Assembly: GCA_965226185.1 (NCBI GenBank)
Contig: CBDDCT010000007.1
Span: 1,488,001-1,552,000 of the forward strand
Direction of reading: 5' to 3'
Length of the DNA: 64,000 nucleotides
Origin: CBDCYS01 sp965226185
GTDB taxonomy: Bacteria; Acidobacteriota; Terriglobia; Bryobacterales; UBA6623
A program made the position numbers and the translations under genes. The notes below the pieces were generated by a model that was not told the DNA's origin, made no database searches, and worked only from the letters and a program-made list of their open reading frames with translations. Of this stretch, positions 1 to 9,440 are shown one piece after another. Position 1 is the stretch's first letter. Every line of letters starts with the position of its first letter.

Positions 1-117
1 CGCGGGAACAGTGTTGCTTGCATGACGCGCCCGCTTGACATCGCGCCGCGCAGACACAGGAGCATCCGTTTGCCTTCTTCCGCCCCTTCCGGGGCTTGGC
101 CTTGTAGGTTTTCCCGA

Positions 118-146
118 CCCAGGGTTCCGCTTCGCTCCACCCTGGG
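118..146. repeat. 29-bp palindromic repeat, copy A
   Basis: An imperfect palindrome that begins CCCAGGG and ends CCCTGGG. Its exact reverse complement lies at 48475-48503. In both places it is followed by a second GC-rich hairpin of the form CCGC..GCGG, so the repeated unit is probably longer than 29 bp. The first 219 bases hold no gene that I recognise. Confidence 0.75.
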
Positions 147-219
147 CTGATCTTCTGCCGCCGCTTCCGCGGCTCAGCGGCTCGGTTCCGGGTGAAACGC
201 ACTCTATCGCAGAGCCGGG

Positions 220-2355
220 TTAGGCCTGGCTGTACACCGACTGTGACTGCTCGATGAAAAGCGTTGCTTCCTCAACCCGTTGCCGCGCGCGCTCAGGAGT
301 GAGGTCGTCCAAACCTTCTTCAACGGTCCGGAAAAAATTCTCCGCAAACGGCTTCCAGAAGTTGCCCGTGCCGTAAAAGTGGGTGCGGAATTCCTTCACG
401 GTGTCGTATTTGTCGGAAAGTAAAAGCCCGCGCGTGAAAAGGATGCCGTCGGCCGCTTTCATGGTGGCCTCGAGAGACAGTCTCGCGGCCTCCTCGTGGT
501 TGCCGTCATCGAGTGCCAGCGTGGCCTCGAAGTTCAGGCGGTCGGCGTCCTCCAGCATGAACTCGGCCTGGTCCACGACCGCGCCCGCGCACTCGCCGAC
601 GCCGACGTTCTTGGTGTACTCCCAAGGCTGGCGGCAATCGGAGTAGTAGTCGGGGTCTTCTTCGTAGGAGGGGAGAACGGCCAGCTCCTTCAACTCGTCT
701 TTCAAACGGGCTTTACCTACACGGCCGACGACATCACTAAAAGTCTCTTCCCCTTGTTTTTCAGCGCTGTAAAATTCAGTCAGTTTTCGCACCGCCGCCG
801 GGGCGTTCTTCGACGGCACCTTGCCAACAGCCAGCCCGTAAGACGACGCATTCCCCTTCGTGGCGCCACCAAGAAAGACTTGCACGACCGGGGCGATCTT
901 GTTGCCCTTGCGCTGCACTGAACCGAAGAAGCCTATGTCGGCGATATGGTGCTGTCCGCAAGAATTAAAGCAGCCGCTGATTTTGATCTTCAGATCATCG
1001 CGTCCGGCAATGTCGGCCATGCCGTTGTTGAACTTCTCGTGTAGAACCGCCGCCAAGCCGCGGGATGAGGTGATGCCCAGCTTGCAGGAGTCAGTACCCG
1101 GGCAGGCCGTCACGTCGGCCAGCCGCCCGGCGCCGGCGGCGGCGAGATCAAGCGCCTTGAGTCCCTGGTAGAAAGCGGGCAAATCAGCATTCGGAACCCA
1201 GCGAACGAGAAGGTTCTGATCGACTGTCGTACGGACCGTGTCCTTCACATGTTGGTGGCAGAGGTTTGCCAACCCTCGCAACTGGTCGCCTGAGATATCG
1301 CCCAGCGGCAGGAACACCTCGACCATGGAATAGCCGTCTTGCTGCTGAGGCCTGGCGTTGATTTCCAGCCAGCGCAGCAGTTCTGGATCAGCGTTCTCCG
1401 GTACGACAAGCTCGGAACCGGGCTTCAACGGATCGTCCGCGTAAGTCTTCTCCGCGTTCTCGCATTCCTTCGTCCAGCGCTCGTCCACGGGGAGCTTCTG
1501 GCGCTCTTCGGCGACCAGCCGCATGAACTCTTCCATGCCTAGCTTGGCCACCAGGAACTTCATGCGCGCTTTGGCGCGGTTCGTCTTCTCCCCAAGCCGC
1601 GCGAAAACGCGCGCGATCGACTGCGCCAGCGGCAGCATCTCGCCGGCGGGCACAAACTCGCTGTAAAGCTTGGCCTGGTAAGGCAACGCCCCGAGACCTC
1701 CACCGAGAAAGACCTTGAAGCCGCGAACTTCGGTTCCGTCGATCTGCTTCGTCTTGGCGATCGCGCCGATGTCGTGCATGATGGCCAGCCCGCATGGGTG
1801 CTGCTCGCAACCCGAGTAGGCGATTTTGAACTTGCGGCCGAAATTTTGCGCGTCGGGGTGGCGCAACATGAAATAGGCCATCGCTTTGGCGTAGGGAGTT
1901 ACGTCAAAAACTTCGTCGCGGCAGACGCCGGACTGCGGGCAGCAAGTGACGTTGCGGACGACATTGCCGCAGGCTTCCTTGGTAGTGATTCCGACCTCGG
2001 CCAGGCGCCGCATCAGGTTCGGCGTGTCGTTGATGTCGACGTAGTGGTACTGGATGTCCTGGCGGGTGGTGATGTGGCTGACGCCGTCGGCATATTCTTC
2101 CGACAAGTCGGCCAGGCGAATCATCTTCTCGCGGTCGAGCAGGCCCAGCGGAATTTTGATGCGAATCATCTGCACGCCTTCTTGCCGCTGGCCATAGACA
2201 CCGTGGCGCAGGCGAAATTCGAGGAAGACTTTCTCGGGCATCTTGCCTGATTGCACGCGCTGAAGCTCGGTTTCGTAGACGTCGATTTCTTCCTTGACGG
2301 CGGGCGGCAGATGGGTCCAGCGGCCGCTGCCAATTTCCATCGCGGTGGTAGCCAT
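220..2355 (-). CDS. Siroheme/4Fe-4S nitrite or sulfite reductase with C-terminal extension
   Basis: A 711-residue protein of the ferredoxin-type nitrite/sulfite reductase family, which performs six-electron reduction of nitrite to ammonia or sulfite to sulfide in the cytoplasm. The repeated ferredoxin-like and siroheme-binding halves are present. The four cysteines that hold the 4Fe-4S/siroheme pair are visible as TACPGTDSC (about residue 417) and SGCFNSCGQ (about residue 461). Family members are usually about 500-570 residues. Here roughly 110 further helical, acidic residues follow from about 600; their pattern could be a HEPN-like or other helical domain, which is an inference. The start ATG at 2355 is preceded by AGGAGG. 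Motifs alone do not separate nitrite from sulfite as substrate, and no nitrate transporter or sulfate-activation gene is adjacent to decide it. Confidence 0.9.
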   Translation of the reverse strand: MATTAMEIGSGRWTHLPPAVKEEIDVYETELQRVQSGKMPEKVFLEFRLRHGVYGQRQEGVQMIRIKIPLGLLDREKMIRLADLSEEYADGVSHITTRQDIQYHYVDINDTPNLMRRLAEVGITTKEACGNVVRNVTCCPQSGVCRDEVFDVTPYAKAMAYFMLRHPDAQNFGRKFKIAYSGCEQHPCGLAIMHDIGAIAKTKQIDGTEVRGFKVFLGGGLGALPYQAKLYSEFVPAGEMLPLAQSIARVFARLGEKTNRAKARMKFLVAKLGMEEFMRLVAEERQKLPVDERWTKECENAEKTYADDPLKPGSELVVPENADPELLRWLEINARPQQQDGYSMVEVFLPLGDISGDQLRGLANLCHQHVKDTVRTTVDQNLLVRWVPNADLPAFYQGLKALDLAAAGAGRLADVTACPGTDSCKLGITSSRGLAAVLHEKFNNGMADIAGRDDLKIKISGCFNSCGQHHIADIGFFGSVQRKGNKIAPVVQVFLGGATKGNASSYGLAVGKVPSKNAPAAVRKLTEFYSAEKQGEETFSDVVGRVGKARLKDELKELAVLPSYEEDPDYYSDCRQPWEYTKNVGVGECAGAVVDQAEFMLEDADRLNFEATLALDDGNHEEAARLSLEATMKAADGILFTRGLLLSDKYDTVKEFRTHFYGTGNFWKPFAENFFRTVEEGLDDLTPERARQRVEEATLFIEQSQSVYSQA

Positions 2356-2470
2356 GACCTCCTCCTAGAAGAACAGCGAAAACGATCTCTACTATTCAGA
2401 TAGAGATTAAGTCCTTTGCCACATTATACCGATGGCCGACTTGGGGGTTCGACGGCGGGCGAAACTGTGA

Positions 2471-2579
2471 ACAGAGTCGCGCCCGCGAGGGTGCGGTCAA
2501 GTCTGGCAGTGACCGAATTCCGATGGCGGCCTCGACGCACTAACTACCCTCGACCGCACCCTTGCGGGCGCGGCTCTGT
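2471..2579. repeat. 28-bp inverted repeat flanking a 53-nt spacer
   Basis: The left arm (2471-2498) and right arm (2552-2579) are reverse complements with two mismatches and could form a long hairpin between the convergently placed reductase and phosphoesterase regions. The right arm, around GCGGGCGCGGCTCTG, resembles the 24-bp repeats at 31194 and 46496, so it probably belongs to one dispersed family. Confidence 0.7.
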
Positions 2580-2591
2580 CTCGGCCATCAG

Positions 2592-3119
2592 TCAGGGGTT
2601 CTTGGTGCTTTGCTGGTTCTTCCTGCCCCGCTTACCCAGCTCGATGGCTTCGAGGCCGCGAATCTTTCCACCCGCCAGCGAGAAGCGCACGGCCGTTCGC
2701 ATGATGTGCCAGCCGAGGTGGCCGGCGGCTCCCGGGTTGATGTGGACGAGTCCGTTCTTCTCGTCCCGCATAACTTTGAGGATGTGAGAGTGCCCGCAGA
2801 TGAACAGATCCGGCGAGTCCTGGGCAAGCGCCTGCCTGACGCGCTTGTCGTAGTTGCCCGGGTAGCCGCCGATGTGGGTGATCCATACGCTGACTCCTTC
2901 ACATTCGAAGCGCTCGTGGAGTCTGAAGCAGCGGCGCAGGATGGCGCCGTCCACGTTTCCGCAGACGGCTTTGAGCGGCTTGAATGCGGCCAGCGTGTCG
3001 GCGAGTTCGATCGTTCCGATGTCGCCCGCATGCCAGATTTCGTCGCACTTCTCGAAGTACTGGAAGATGGCCGGGTCGAGGTATCCGTGGGTGTCGGAGA
3101 TCAGGCCAATGCGCTTCAT
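2592..3119 (-). CDS. YfcE/MJ0936-family metallophosphoesterase
   Basis: A 175-residue calcineurin-like phosphoesterase. The dinuclear-metal motifs appear in order: SDTHG near the N-terminus, GDIG at about 35, GNVD at about 60, and GHSH at about 110, followed by NPGAAG. This matches the small YfcE class, which hydrolyses phosphodiester model substrates and whose physiological substrate is usually unknown. The N-terminus MKRIGLISDTHGY starts directly at the beta-strand carrying the first metal ligand, so the ATG at 3119 is convincing. The C-terminus ends in a basic tail (KRGRKNQQSTK). It is divergently oriented from the symporter that follows. Confidence 0.88.
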   Translation of the reverse strand: MKRIGLISDTHGYLDPAIFQYFEKCDEIWHAGDIGTIELADTLAAFKPLKAVCGNVDGAILRRCFRLHERFECEGVSVWITHIGGYPGNYDKRVRQALAQDSPDLFICGHSHILKVMRDEKNGLVHINPGAAGHLGWHIMRTAVRFSLAGGKIRGLEAIELGKRGRKNQQSTKNP

Positions 3120-3223
3120 GGCGGTGCAAGTTGAAGTCTCTCATTATGCAGGCGGAGCAGCGCTCAACGCGAGAATGCTACCATCGACGGACACCAAATC
3201 GAGACTTCCCCGGAGACTCTGCT

Positions 3224-4569
3224 TTGGATACTCTGCTAACGCTTCATCAACAACTCAACAGCCTGGTTTGGGGACCACCGATGCTGGCTTTGCTGATTGG
3301 AGCCGGGCTTGTGCTGACCGTGGCGACCGGGGGGAGCAGTTCCGCAGATTTACCTTCGCGGTTCGGGAAGTACTGGGCAAGCTGTTTGTGAAGACCACGG
3401 GAGAAGGCACAGTCACGCCCTTTCAGGCACTCGCCACGTCGCTTGCATCGACGGTCGGCGTCGGCAACATAGCCGGCGTGTCGACCGCCATTTCGCTGGG
3501 CGGCCCGGGCGCGCTGTTTTGGATGTTTTTCTCGGGCGTTGTGGGGATGGCGACGAAGTTCTCCGAGATCGCCGTCGCCCTGCACTATCGCGAGCCGGAC
3601 AGCGAGGGAACGCTGCGCGGCGGCGCGATGTACATCCTTTCAAAAGGGATGAAGATGCCGTGGCTGGGAACGATCTTTGCGTTGCTGACCGCGTGCGCCG
3701 CCCTTGGAATCGGCAACATGGTGCAGGCGAACTCGGTAGCGGATGTGGCCGAGGCCAGTTTCGGCGTGCCAGTGATGGTGACGGGCGCCGCCTTGGCCGC
3801 CGCGACCGCCTTGGTCGTGCTGGGCGGACTTCGCCGCATTGTCGAGGTATCGCAGGTCTTGGTGCCGCTGATGTGCATCCTTTATTTGCTGGGATGCCTT
3901 GTGATTCTGTTTTTGCACGCGGACGGCATCGTGGACTCGTTGCGGCTCGTCGTCAGTTCGGCTTTTCAAGGTCAGGCCGCGATCGGCGGTTTTGCAGGAG
4001 CTGGAGTGGCGGCGTCGGTTCGTTACGGTATTGCCCGCGGAATGTTTTCCAACGAAGCGGGTCTCGGCAGCGCTCCGATCATCCATAGCTCGGCCGTTAC
4101 CGATCATCCGGCGAGGCAGGCCTGCTACGGTATTTTCGGGGTGTTCACCGACACTCTTGTGATTTCCATGCTGACCGGCTTGGTCGTTCTGACGACCGGC
4201 GTTTGGGAGACCGGCGAGACGGGCGCGGAGCTGGCGGCCGACGCTTTCGCGGCCGGCCTTCCGGGGGACTGGGGACACTATGTTGTCAGCGTCGCGGTCA
4301 TTCTGTTCGCGTTTTCAACTGTGATTGGCTGGGCCTACTACGGAGAAACCGGAGCCACCTATCTGTTTGGGACGCGGGCGCAGTTGCCTTACCGGCTGCT
4401 CTGGATCGCTTTCGTTTTCATTGGCGCGACGGGAAGCTTGCGGGTCATCTGGGATGTTTCCGACACACTGAACGGACTGATGGCGCTTCCGAATTTGGTC
4501 GCGGTGCTGGGGTCGCTGGGGTTGCTGCGGAGGCTTGTGCGGGAGTTTTTCGCGGGGAATCCGGGCTAG
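3224..4569 (+). CDS. Sodium:alanine/glycine symporter (AGCS family), frameshifted
   Basis: A membrane carrier for Na+-coupled uptake of alanine or glycine. The AGCS signature GVGNIAGVSTAISLGGPGA and several hydrophobic segments are clear. The N-terminus (LDTLLTLHQQLNSLVWGPP) lies in a different frame from the rest. The frames meet at a run of six G at 3329-3334, and one extra G would join ATGG to EQFRRF as expected for the family. I place the start at TTG 3224, with GGAG eight bases upstream. The open frame also runs upstream to 2872, but that stretch is antisense to the phosphoesterase and looks non-coding. As written the gene is broken; a homopolymer sequencing error and a real mutation both fit. 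Confidence 0.82.
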
Positions 4570-4631
4570 TTGCGGCTCGGGCTCGTCCCGTTTAGCTCTC
4601 TCGATCCCGAACGCGTCTCGGGAGCTCCTCA

Positions 4632-4820
4632 CCCGCATTTCTCACCGCCTGACGGTCGAAGCACGCGATAGGCCCGCCACTTCGTTCGTTGCGCTTGCTC
4701 GCCGTGCTCACCGTACTGTCAACTACGCGTCTGTGAATAAGTGGGGTCGCCAAACGGCGCGCGCCTCTTACTGACGGGCCTCTCATGCACTTTGCCTCGC
4801 CACCCGACGAGAAATGCGGG
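4632..4820. mobile_element. 189-bp MITE-like relic with IS1380-type ends
   Basis: The ends CCCGCATTTCTC (4632-4643) and its perfect complement GAGAAATGCGGG (4809-4820) match the right terminal repeat of the intact IS1380-family element at 44571-46317. The interior carries no gene. The flanking tetranucleotides (CTCA and CCCA) do not match, so no target duplication survives. It occupies most of the roughly 400-base gap between the symporter and the epimerase. Confidence 0.5.
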
Positions 4821-4969
4821 CCCAGCCGCCATCAGAGGTTTCAGCCCGGGAGTCGTGCTGCAAAAACGGGCAACAGAATAGGGAGTTCCAAATAGTGCTG
4901 TACGCGGGGCGGAGATCGTACCATAGTAAGTCAGCACCAAAAATCGAAGTCAGTGGAGTGAAGAGCAGA

Positions 4970-6049
4970 ATGAAAGCTATCGTTACCGGCTCGGGAGGCC
5001 TCATCGGCTCCGAATGCGTCCGGTTGCTCGGCGAGGAAGGGTGGAAAGTCATCGGCATTGACAATGACATGCGTCGCCTCTTCTTTGGAGCGGAAGGGTC
5101 GACGAAAGCCACAGTCGAAGATCTGCGGCAACGGTATCCTCATTACAGGCATTTTTCAATCGACGTCGCGGACCGGAGCGCTGTTCGCGATCTGCTGCAG
5201 CAGGAACGGCCGCACTTCATCATTCACACCGCGGCACAGCCGTCGCACGATAAGGCGGCCGAGATTCCCTACCTGGACTTCGACGTCAACACGGTCGGGA
5301 CGCACAACTTGCTGGTCGCCGCGCGCGATTACTGTCCGGAGTCGCCGTTCGTATTCACCAGCACGAACAAGGTTTATGGCGACCGGCCGAATCAGTTGCC
5401 GCTGATCGAGAAAGAAACCCGATTCGACTACGCGGATGGGCGCGAAGGCATCGATGAGACGATGTCGATCGACCAATGTTTACACTCGCCCTTCGGCGCT
5501 TCGAAAGCCGCTGCTGACCTGCTGTGCCAGGAGTTCGGCCTCTATTTTCAGATGCCGGTCGGTGTCTTCTGCGGCGGCTGCCTGACGGGTCCGCAACAGT
5601 CGGGAGTGGAGCTGCACGGCTACCTCAACTACATCGTCAAGTGCGCCGTGGAGGGTCGTCCGTACACGATCTTCGGCTACAAAGGGAAACAGGTTCGTGA
5701 CCAGATCCACGCGCGTGACGTTGCGCGCCTTTTCCTAGGCTTTTTCAAGAGCCCGCGCCGCGGTGAAGTTTATAACCTGGGCGGAGGCCGGGACAACAGC
5801 ATTTCGGTTCTCGAGACGATCGAGATGCTGGCCGCGCTTGGCTGCCAACTTTCCTACACGGTAAGCGAGAAGAACCGCAAGGGCGACCACCTCTGCTACA
5901 TCAGCGACCTCGGCAAGATCCGGAGTCACTTCCCGGATTGGAAACTCGAATTCGATGTTCCGGCGATCATCGAACAGATTGTCAAACATCATCGGCGTCC
6001 AGCGGACGGATCCGGGAACCTCAGTTCGACCCGCGTTTGCCATGCCTGA
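4970..6049 (+). CDS. NAD-dependent sugar epimerase/dehydratase (CDP-paratose 2-epimerase-like)
   Basis: A 359-residue extended short-chain dehydrogenase acting on a nucleotide sugar, probably for surface polysaccharide. The NAD-binding loop TGSGGLIGSE is at residues 6-15, and TSTNKVYGDRPN is typical of the RfbE/CDP-paratose 2-epimerase branch. The usual catalytic Tyr-x-x-x-Lys reads SPFGASK, with Phe in place of Tyr, as I recall for a subgroup of this family, so the exact reaction is uncertain. The ATG at 4970 begins directly at the first beta-strand. An in-frame GTG at 4958 and a longer open frame from 4814 are less likely. The stop overlaps the next gene's start by 8 bases, which indicates an operon with the glycosyltransferase. 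Confidence 0.82.
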   Translation: MKAIVTGSGGLIGSECVRLLGEEGWKVIGIDNDMRRLFFGAEGSTKATVEDLRQRYPHYRHFSIDVADRSAVRDLLQQERPHFIIHTAAQPSHDKAAEIPYLDFDVNTVGTHNLLVAARDYCPESPFVFTSTNKVYGDRPNQLPLIEKETRFDYADGREGIDETMSIDQCLHSPFGASKAAADLLCQEFGLYFQMPVGVFCGGCLTGPQQSGVELHGYLNYIVKCAVEGRPYTIFGYKGKQVRDQIHARDVARLFLGFFKSPRRGEVYNLGGGRDNSISVLETIEMLAALGCQLSYTVSEKNRKGDHLCYISDLGKIRSHFPDWKLEFDVPAIIEQIVKHHRRPADGSGNLSSTRVCHA

Positions 6050-6397
6050 TCCGGGTTGCACCTCATTGCGGTCGCTTGGCGACCAGCGCAGATGGATCGT
6101 GATCGGCGCCTTCGCCGGGGGCTTCCTATTCGCCATAGTCAACGCGGCGATGAGCCCGTTTTGGTTCGACGAACTGGTTACCTTCTACGTGTCCAGGCTG
6201 GGAAGCCCAGTTGAGATTTGGGCCGCGATGGAACAGGCCGCCGATCCCCAGCCTCCGCTAGGCTACCTGCTCGCGGCGTGTTTTCAGCACCTGCTGGGAG
6301 AGACCGAACTTGCCACTAGGCTGCCGTCGTTGGTGGCGTTTGCCATCGCTACCTATGTATTTTTTGTGTGGATCGCGGAGAGAATCGGAGCCTTATA
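6042..6397 (+). pseudogene. GT39-type glycosyltransferase, 5' part (split by IS)
   Basis: The N-terminal 118 codons of a membrane glycosyltransferase of the PMT/ArnT-like class, which transfers sugars from lipid-linked donors on the periplasmic side. After the first membrane segment comes the expected acidic pair in FWFDELVTFY. The start ATG 6042 overlaps the epimerase stop. The frame is cut at 6397, where TTATA is followed by the IS terminus. Joining it to position 8204 restores an unbroken 530-residue protein, including the family-like stretch YSFEARPYTLLTA. Confidence 0.88.
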
Positions 6398-8198
6398 CCT
6401 GAATTATGCACAGATTCGGCGTAGCCATCGCCGATGGAGTTGTGGCGGTAGCGGCAGTCGTGTCAACTCAGTGATTTAGCAAGTCGTCTTTTCCTCTGTT
6501 TCCCTCCCTGTTTGAGCCGCCTGCCAATCCCGGCGGGCAAAAGCGGGCGGGCAAGCGGCGTGTTCCCAGTACGTTGCGGCGAGTGCATGAAATTTTATGC
6601 ATGGAGCGCCCCTCAACTCAGCGCACCCTCCACCACCGGCGCGAAGCTCGATCCCGGTGGCCCCATCGCCCGCAGCCGCCGCATCAGCCGTTCAAACAGG
6701 CCCTTTTCCTCATAATGATCGCTGTAGCTGACACCCGTTCTGCCGGCGTGCCGCCAGATCTTGGCCGCCACGAACAGAAAGCGCAGCCGCGCCGTCGCCA
6801 GGGTGGTGTGCCGCAGTGTCTCCACGCTGGCTTGGGCTTCGCGGTTGAACAGCAGCAGCCAGCAGTTGAGGTTGTAGGCCAGCATGGCCAGCTGAAAGTG
6901 ATTGCGGTTCATGTCAAAGCGGCGCGAGGGATGGGCCGCCAGCCCGGCGTCGTTGTTGGCCTCCTTGATGAGGTTCTCGGCTGCGGCGCGCTGATTGTAA
7001 AACCACACCACCGCCGCGATCGGTTCGGCCAGGTTGGTGACAAACACGCGGTAGGTGTAAGCGCTGGTGGCAAACAGCTGGTATTGCTCGGCCGCGCCGG
7101 CCGCGGGTTCGTTTTCGTAACGCAGCGCCAGGAAACGACAGGCCCGCGCCCAGCCCTGCGGCTGGTAGAGGAATTCGCATTCCGCATCCGCATCGCTGTG
7201 GGGCGAGGGCTTCCAGGCCGCTTGCTGCAACTGCTCGACCAGCCGCCTGGTCTTGCGCGCCACGATGACGAACTGACAAGCCGCCTTTTCATAGGCCTCC
7301 ACCGCCTCCCAGCAATAAAACCCGGAATCGGCCCGCGCCAGGATTTTCTTCACGCCGTGCGGCAAAGCCCGAAAGGCGCTCTCGAGGTGGGCGGCGATCT
7401 GCCGGCCCGTGGGCCGGTCGCCGTTGCGCAACCCGCCCATCAGGTATTCGCGCGTCTCGGCCAGGAAAGTCAGTATCGGCTGGTAGCTGCGCTTGCCCTT
7501 GTTCTTGGGGTTGTAACTCTTGCGCCCGCCCATCTGGCGGCCGTAGAGCGTGTGCACGGTGGTGTCGGTGTCCAGCGTCACCGTCTCCAATTTCACCTGG
7601 GCCGCGGCCCAGACTCGTTCCCGCAGCTGGCGCTGAATGGAAAGGATCTGCTTCGCCACGTTGAGGTGCAGCGAGGCCAGAAAGCGCCACAGCGTGGACT
7701 GCGGCGGCAGACGCGTCACTTGCAAGATGCCGGTCAAGATGGGGTCGCGGGCGATGAAGCGGAGTTGGTTCAGCCGCGCAAAGCCGACATAGAGGCCCAG
7801 CACGAGGGCCAGCACAAACTGGTAGAGGCTCATCACACGGGTGATTCGTTTGTTCGTGATGGTTTCTTCCAGCAGCGCCTGGAAGCCGAGTTTTTCGAGC
7901 AGGGTGGCGACGGGCAGCAAGCCGCCGTAGGGAGTCAGATTCTTGCCGCGGAAGTGATAAGGCGTGGCAGCCCCGATTTTATTGGGCCGCGGGGCCCTCG
8001 CGCCCCGGCCTTGTTTGACGGGCCTTCGGGAGCTATGCTGTTTTCGCTTGGTAACCATTTGGGTGACCTCCTTGGGGTTGACTGGCGAAGCTGAAATCTT
8101 TGCCAGCCTACCTTATTACCCCATGTTTTCGGGGGTCCCCCAAATGGCCCCTGGCGGCTCAGCCCTCCTCCGGTGCACCCCGCAGTGCATAATTCAGG
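6398..8198 (-). mobile_element. IS1380-family element (ISEcp1-like ends), copy 1, 1801 bp
   Basis: Both termini carry CCTGAATTATGCAC in inverted orientation, and the element is flanked by the 5-bp direct repeat TTATA (6393-6397 and 8199-8203). It contains one transposase gene. The terminal CC and 5-bp AT-rich duplication are like those of ISEcp1 in the IS1380 family. Further copies lie at 19393-21193 and 23161-24961, and an internally deleted relative at 9852-10381. A near-palindrome TGCATGAAATTTTATGCA (6584-6601) lies just beyond the transposase stop. Confidence 0.95.
6613..8058 (-). CDS. IS1380-family transposase, copy 1
   Basis: A 481-residue DDE transposase that cuts and joins the ends of its own element. 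The catalytic acidic residues are visible in LDTDTTVHTLYG, RADSGFYCW and AAAENLIKEAN. The very basic N-terminus (MVTKRKQHSSRRPVKQGRG) suggests DNA binding. GGAGG lies on the minus strand a few bases upstream of the ATG at 8058. The same 481-residue protein is encoded at 19608-21053 and 23376-24821, which suggests recent spread. It is intact and presumably active. Confidence 0.93.
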   Translation of the reverse strand: MVTKRKQHSSRRPVKQGRGARAPRPNKIGAATPYHFRGKNLTPYGGLLPVATLLEKLGFQALLEETITNKRITRVMSLYQFVLALVLGLYVGFARLNQLRFIARDPILTGILQVTRLPPQSTLWRFLASLHLNVAKQILSIQRQLRERVWAAAQVKLETVTLDTDTTVHTLYGRQMGGRKSYNPKNKGKRSYQPILTFLAETREYLMGGLRNGDRPTGRQIAAHLESAFRALPHGVKKILARADSGFYCWEAVEAYEKAACQFVIVARKTRRLVEQLQQAAWKPSPHSDADAECEFLYQPQGWARACRFLALRYENEPAAGAAEQYQLFATSAYTYRVFVTNLAEPIAAVVWFYNQRAAAENLIKEANNDAGLAAHPSRRFDMNRNHFQLAMLAYNLNCWLLLFNREAQASVETLRHTTLATARLRFLFVAAKIWRHAGRTGVSYSDHYEEKGLFERLMRRLRAMGPPGSSFAPVVEGALS

Positions 8199-9440
8199 TT
8201 ATACGGCGTAATCGCCGCGGGGTATCTCTGGACGACCATCTTTTTCCAATACTCTTTTGAAGCCCGGCCTTACACGCTGCTGACGGCTTGCGCCGCACTA
8301 TCGCTGTTGCTGTGGCGGCGGGCGAGCGAGGGCCAGAGGCGGCGAGGCGCTTTGCTGGGACTTTCGTGCGTGGTGGCTGCTGGCATGGCAAGCCACTACT
8401 ACGCCATATTCTCGCTGTTCCCGGTCGGAGCCGGCGAGCTGGCGCGGACTTGGCGCCGCCGCAAGTTCGATGTGCCCGTGTGGCTCGCGCTCGCTAGCGG
8501 CGCCGCAACAGTCCTGCTGTACCTCCCGCTGATCGAGGCAGCCCGCGAAACCTACTCAACAGGGTTCTGGAGTCCGGTGAGGTGGGAAGACTTGATGACC
8601 TTCTACTTTATCTGTCTGTCTGCGTCCGGCATTTCGCTGCTGGCCTACCCATATTTGATTGCAGCCGCCTGGGATACCACCAAGACCTCACCCGTTAAGA
8701 AAACCGGAGACAGCTTTCCCTTGGAGGAGTCCGTCGCGATGTGGGCCCTGACGCTATCACCTCCACTCACTGCCCTGGCGGCGATGCTGACGACCGGGGC
8801 CTACGTAACTCGATACACGCTTCCGGCTTCCCTGGGACTGGCCTGGCTCTATGCCATTTTCGCCCACGGCTGCACTCAGAGGCGGCGACGTACAGCCTGG
8901 GTGGTAACCGGCATCGTAGCGGCGTCCTTTGTCGTTCAAGGTGTGATACGAGGCGCTGATCTCGTGACCGGATATATGCACGGCTTCCAAACCGGAAGTA
9001 CTTTCGTGTCGATGGAAAAGCTAAAACTGGCGTCGCACCTGCCCATCGTGGTGACTGCACCCCTTGAGTATTTCGTCTTCCAGCACTACGCTCCCGAGCG
9101 CTGGCGGTCGCGCCTGGTCTACGTCAGCGACGCTGAAAGGTGCCTGCAAGTGGCCAATTTTAACACTCCAGATGTGGGCTTGAGTTTGTTCACGCAATGG
9201 GCGCCGTTACGAGTCGTGCAACGGTCCGAGTACTTGAGCCGCGGACAGGATTTCCTCGTACTGGATGTCAAGGGCGTCACTTGGTCTCCCGACTGCCGGA
9301 AATTCGACGCGAAAAACCTCGTCCGCCTAGAGGAGACAAATGAGTTCGTGCTGTACCGCTGGACGGCGTCACTTGAAGCCGGGCTCGTTGACGAGCCCCC
9401 GTTGCAAAGCAAACGGGGCGCCCCTTCAGGATCGTTTTGA
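8199..9440 (+). pseudogene. GT39-type glycosyltransferase, 3' part (split by IS)
   Basis: The remainder of the gene that begins at 6042. It opens with the second copy of the TTATA duplication and stays in the same frame as the 5' part. It encodes several hydrophobic segments, for example around GLSCVVAAGMASHYYAIFSL and ALTLSPPLTALAAM, followed by a soluble periplasmic-type tail. The final residues (from about QSKRGAPSGSF) overlap an antisense epimerase relic, so the original C-terminus may have been altered. Without excision of the IS no full-length enzyme can be made. An internal ATG (8307) could give a fragment lacking the acidic catalytic pair. Confidence 0.85.

Noticed and set aside
6574..8094. 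506-codon plus-strand open frame opposite the IS transposase (also at 19569 and 23337)
   Set aside because: It is the exact antisense of a clear DDE transposase and has no family features; its length reflects GC-rich codon bias.
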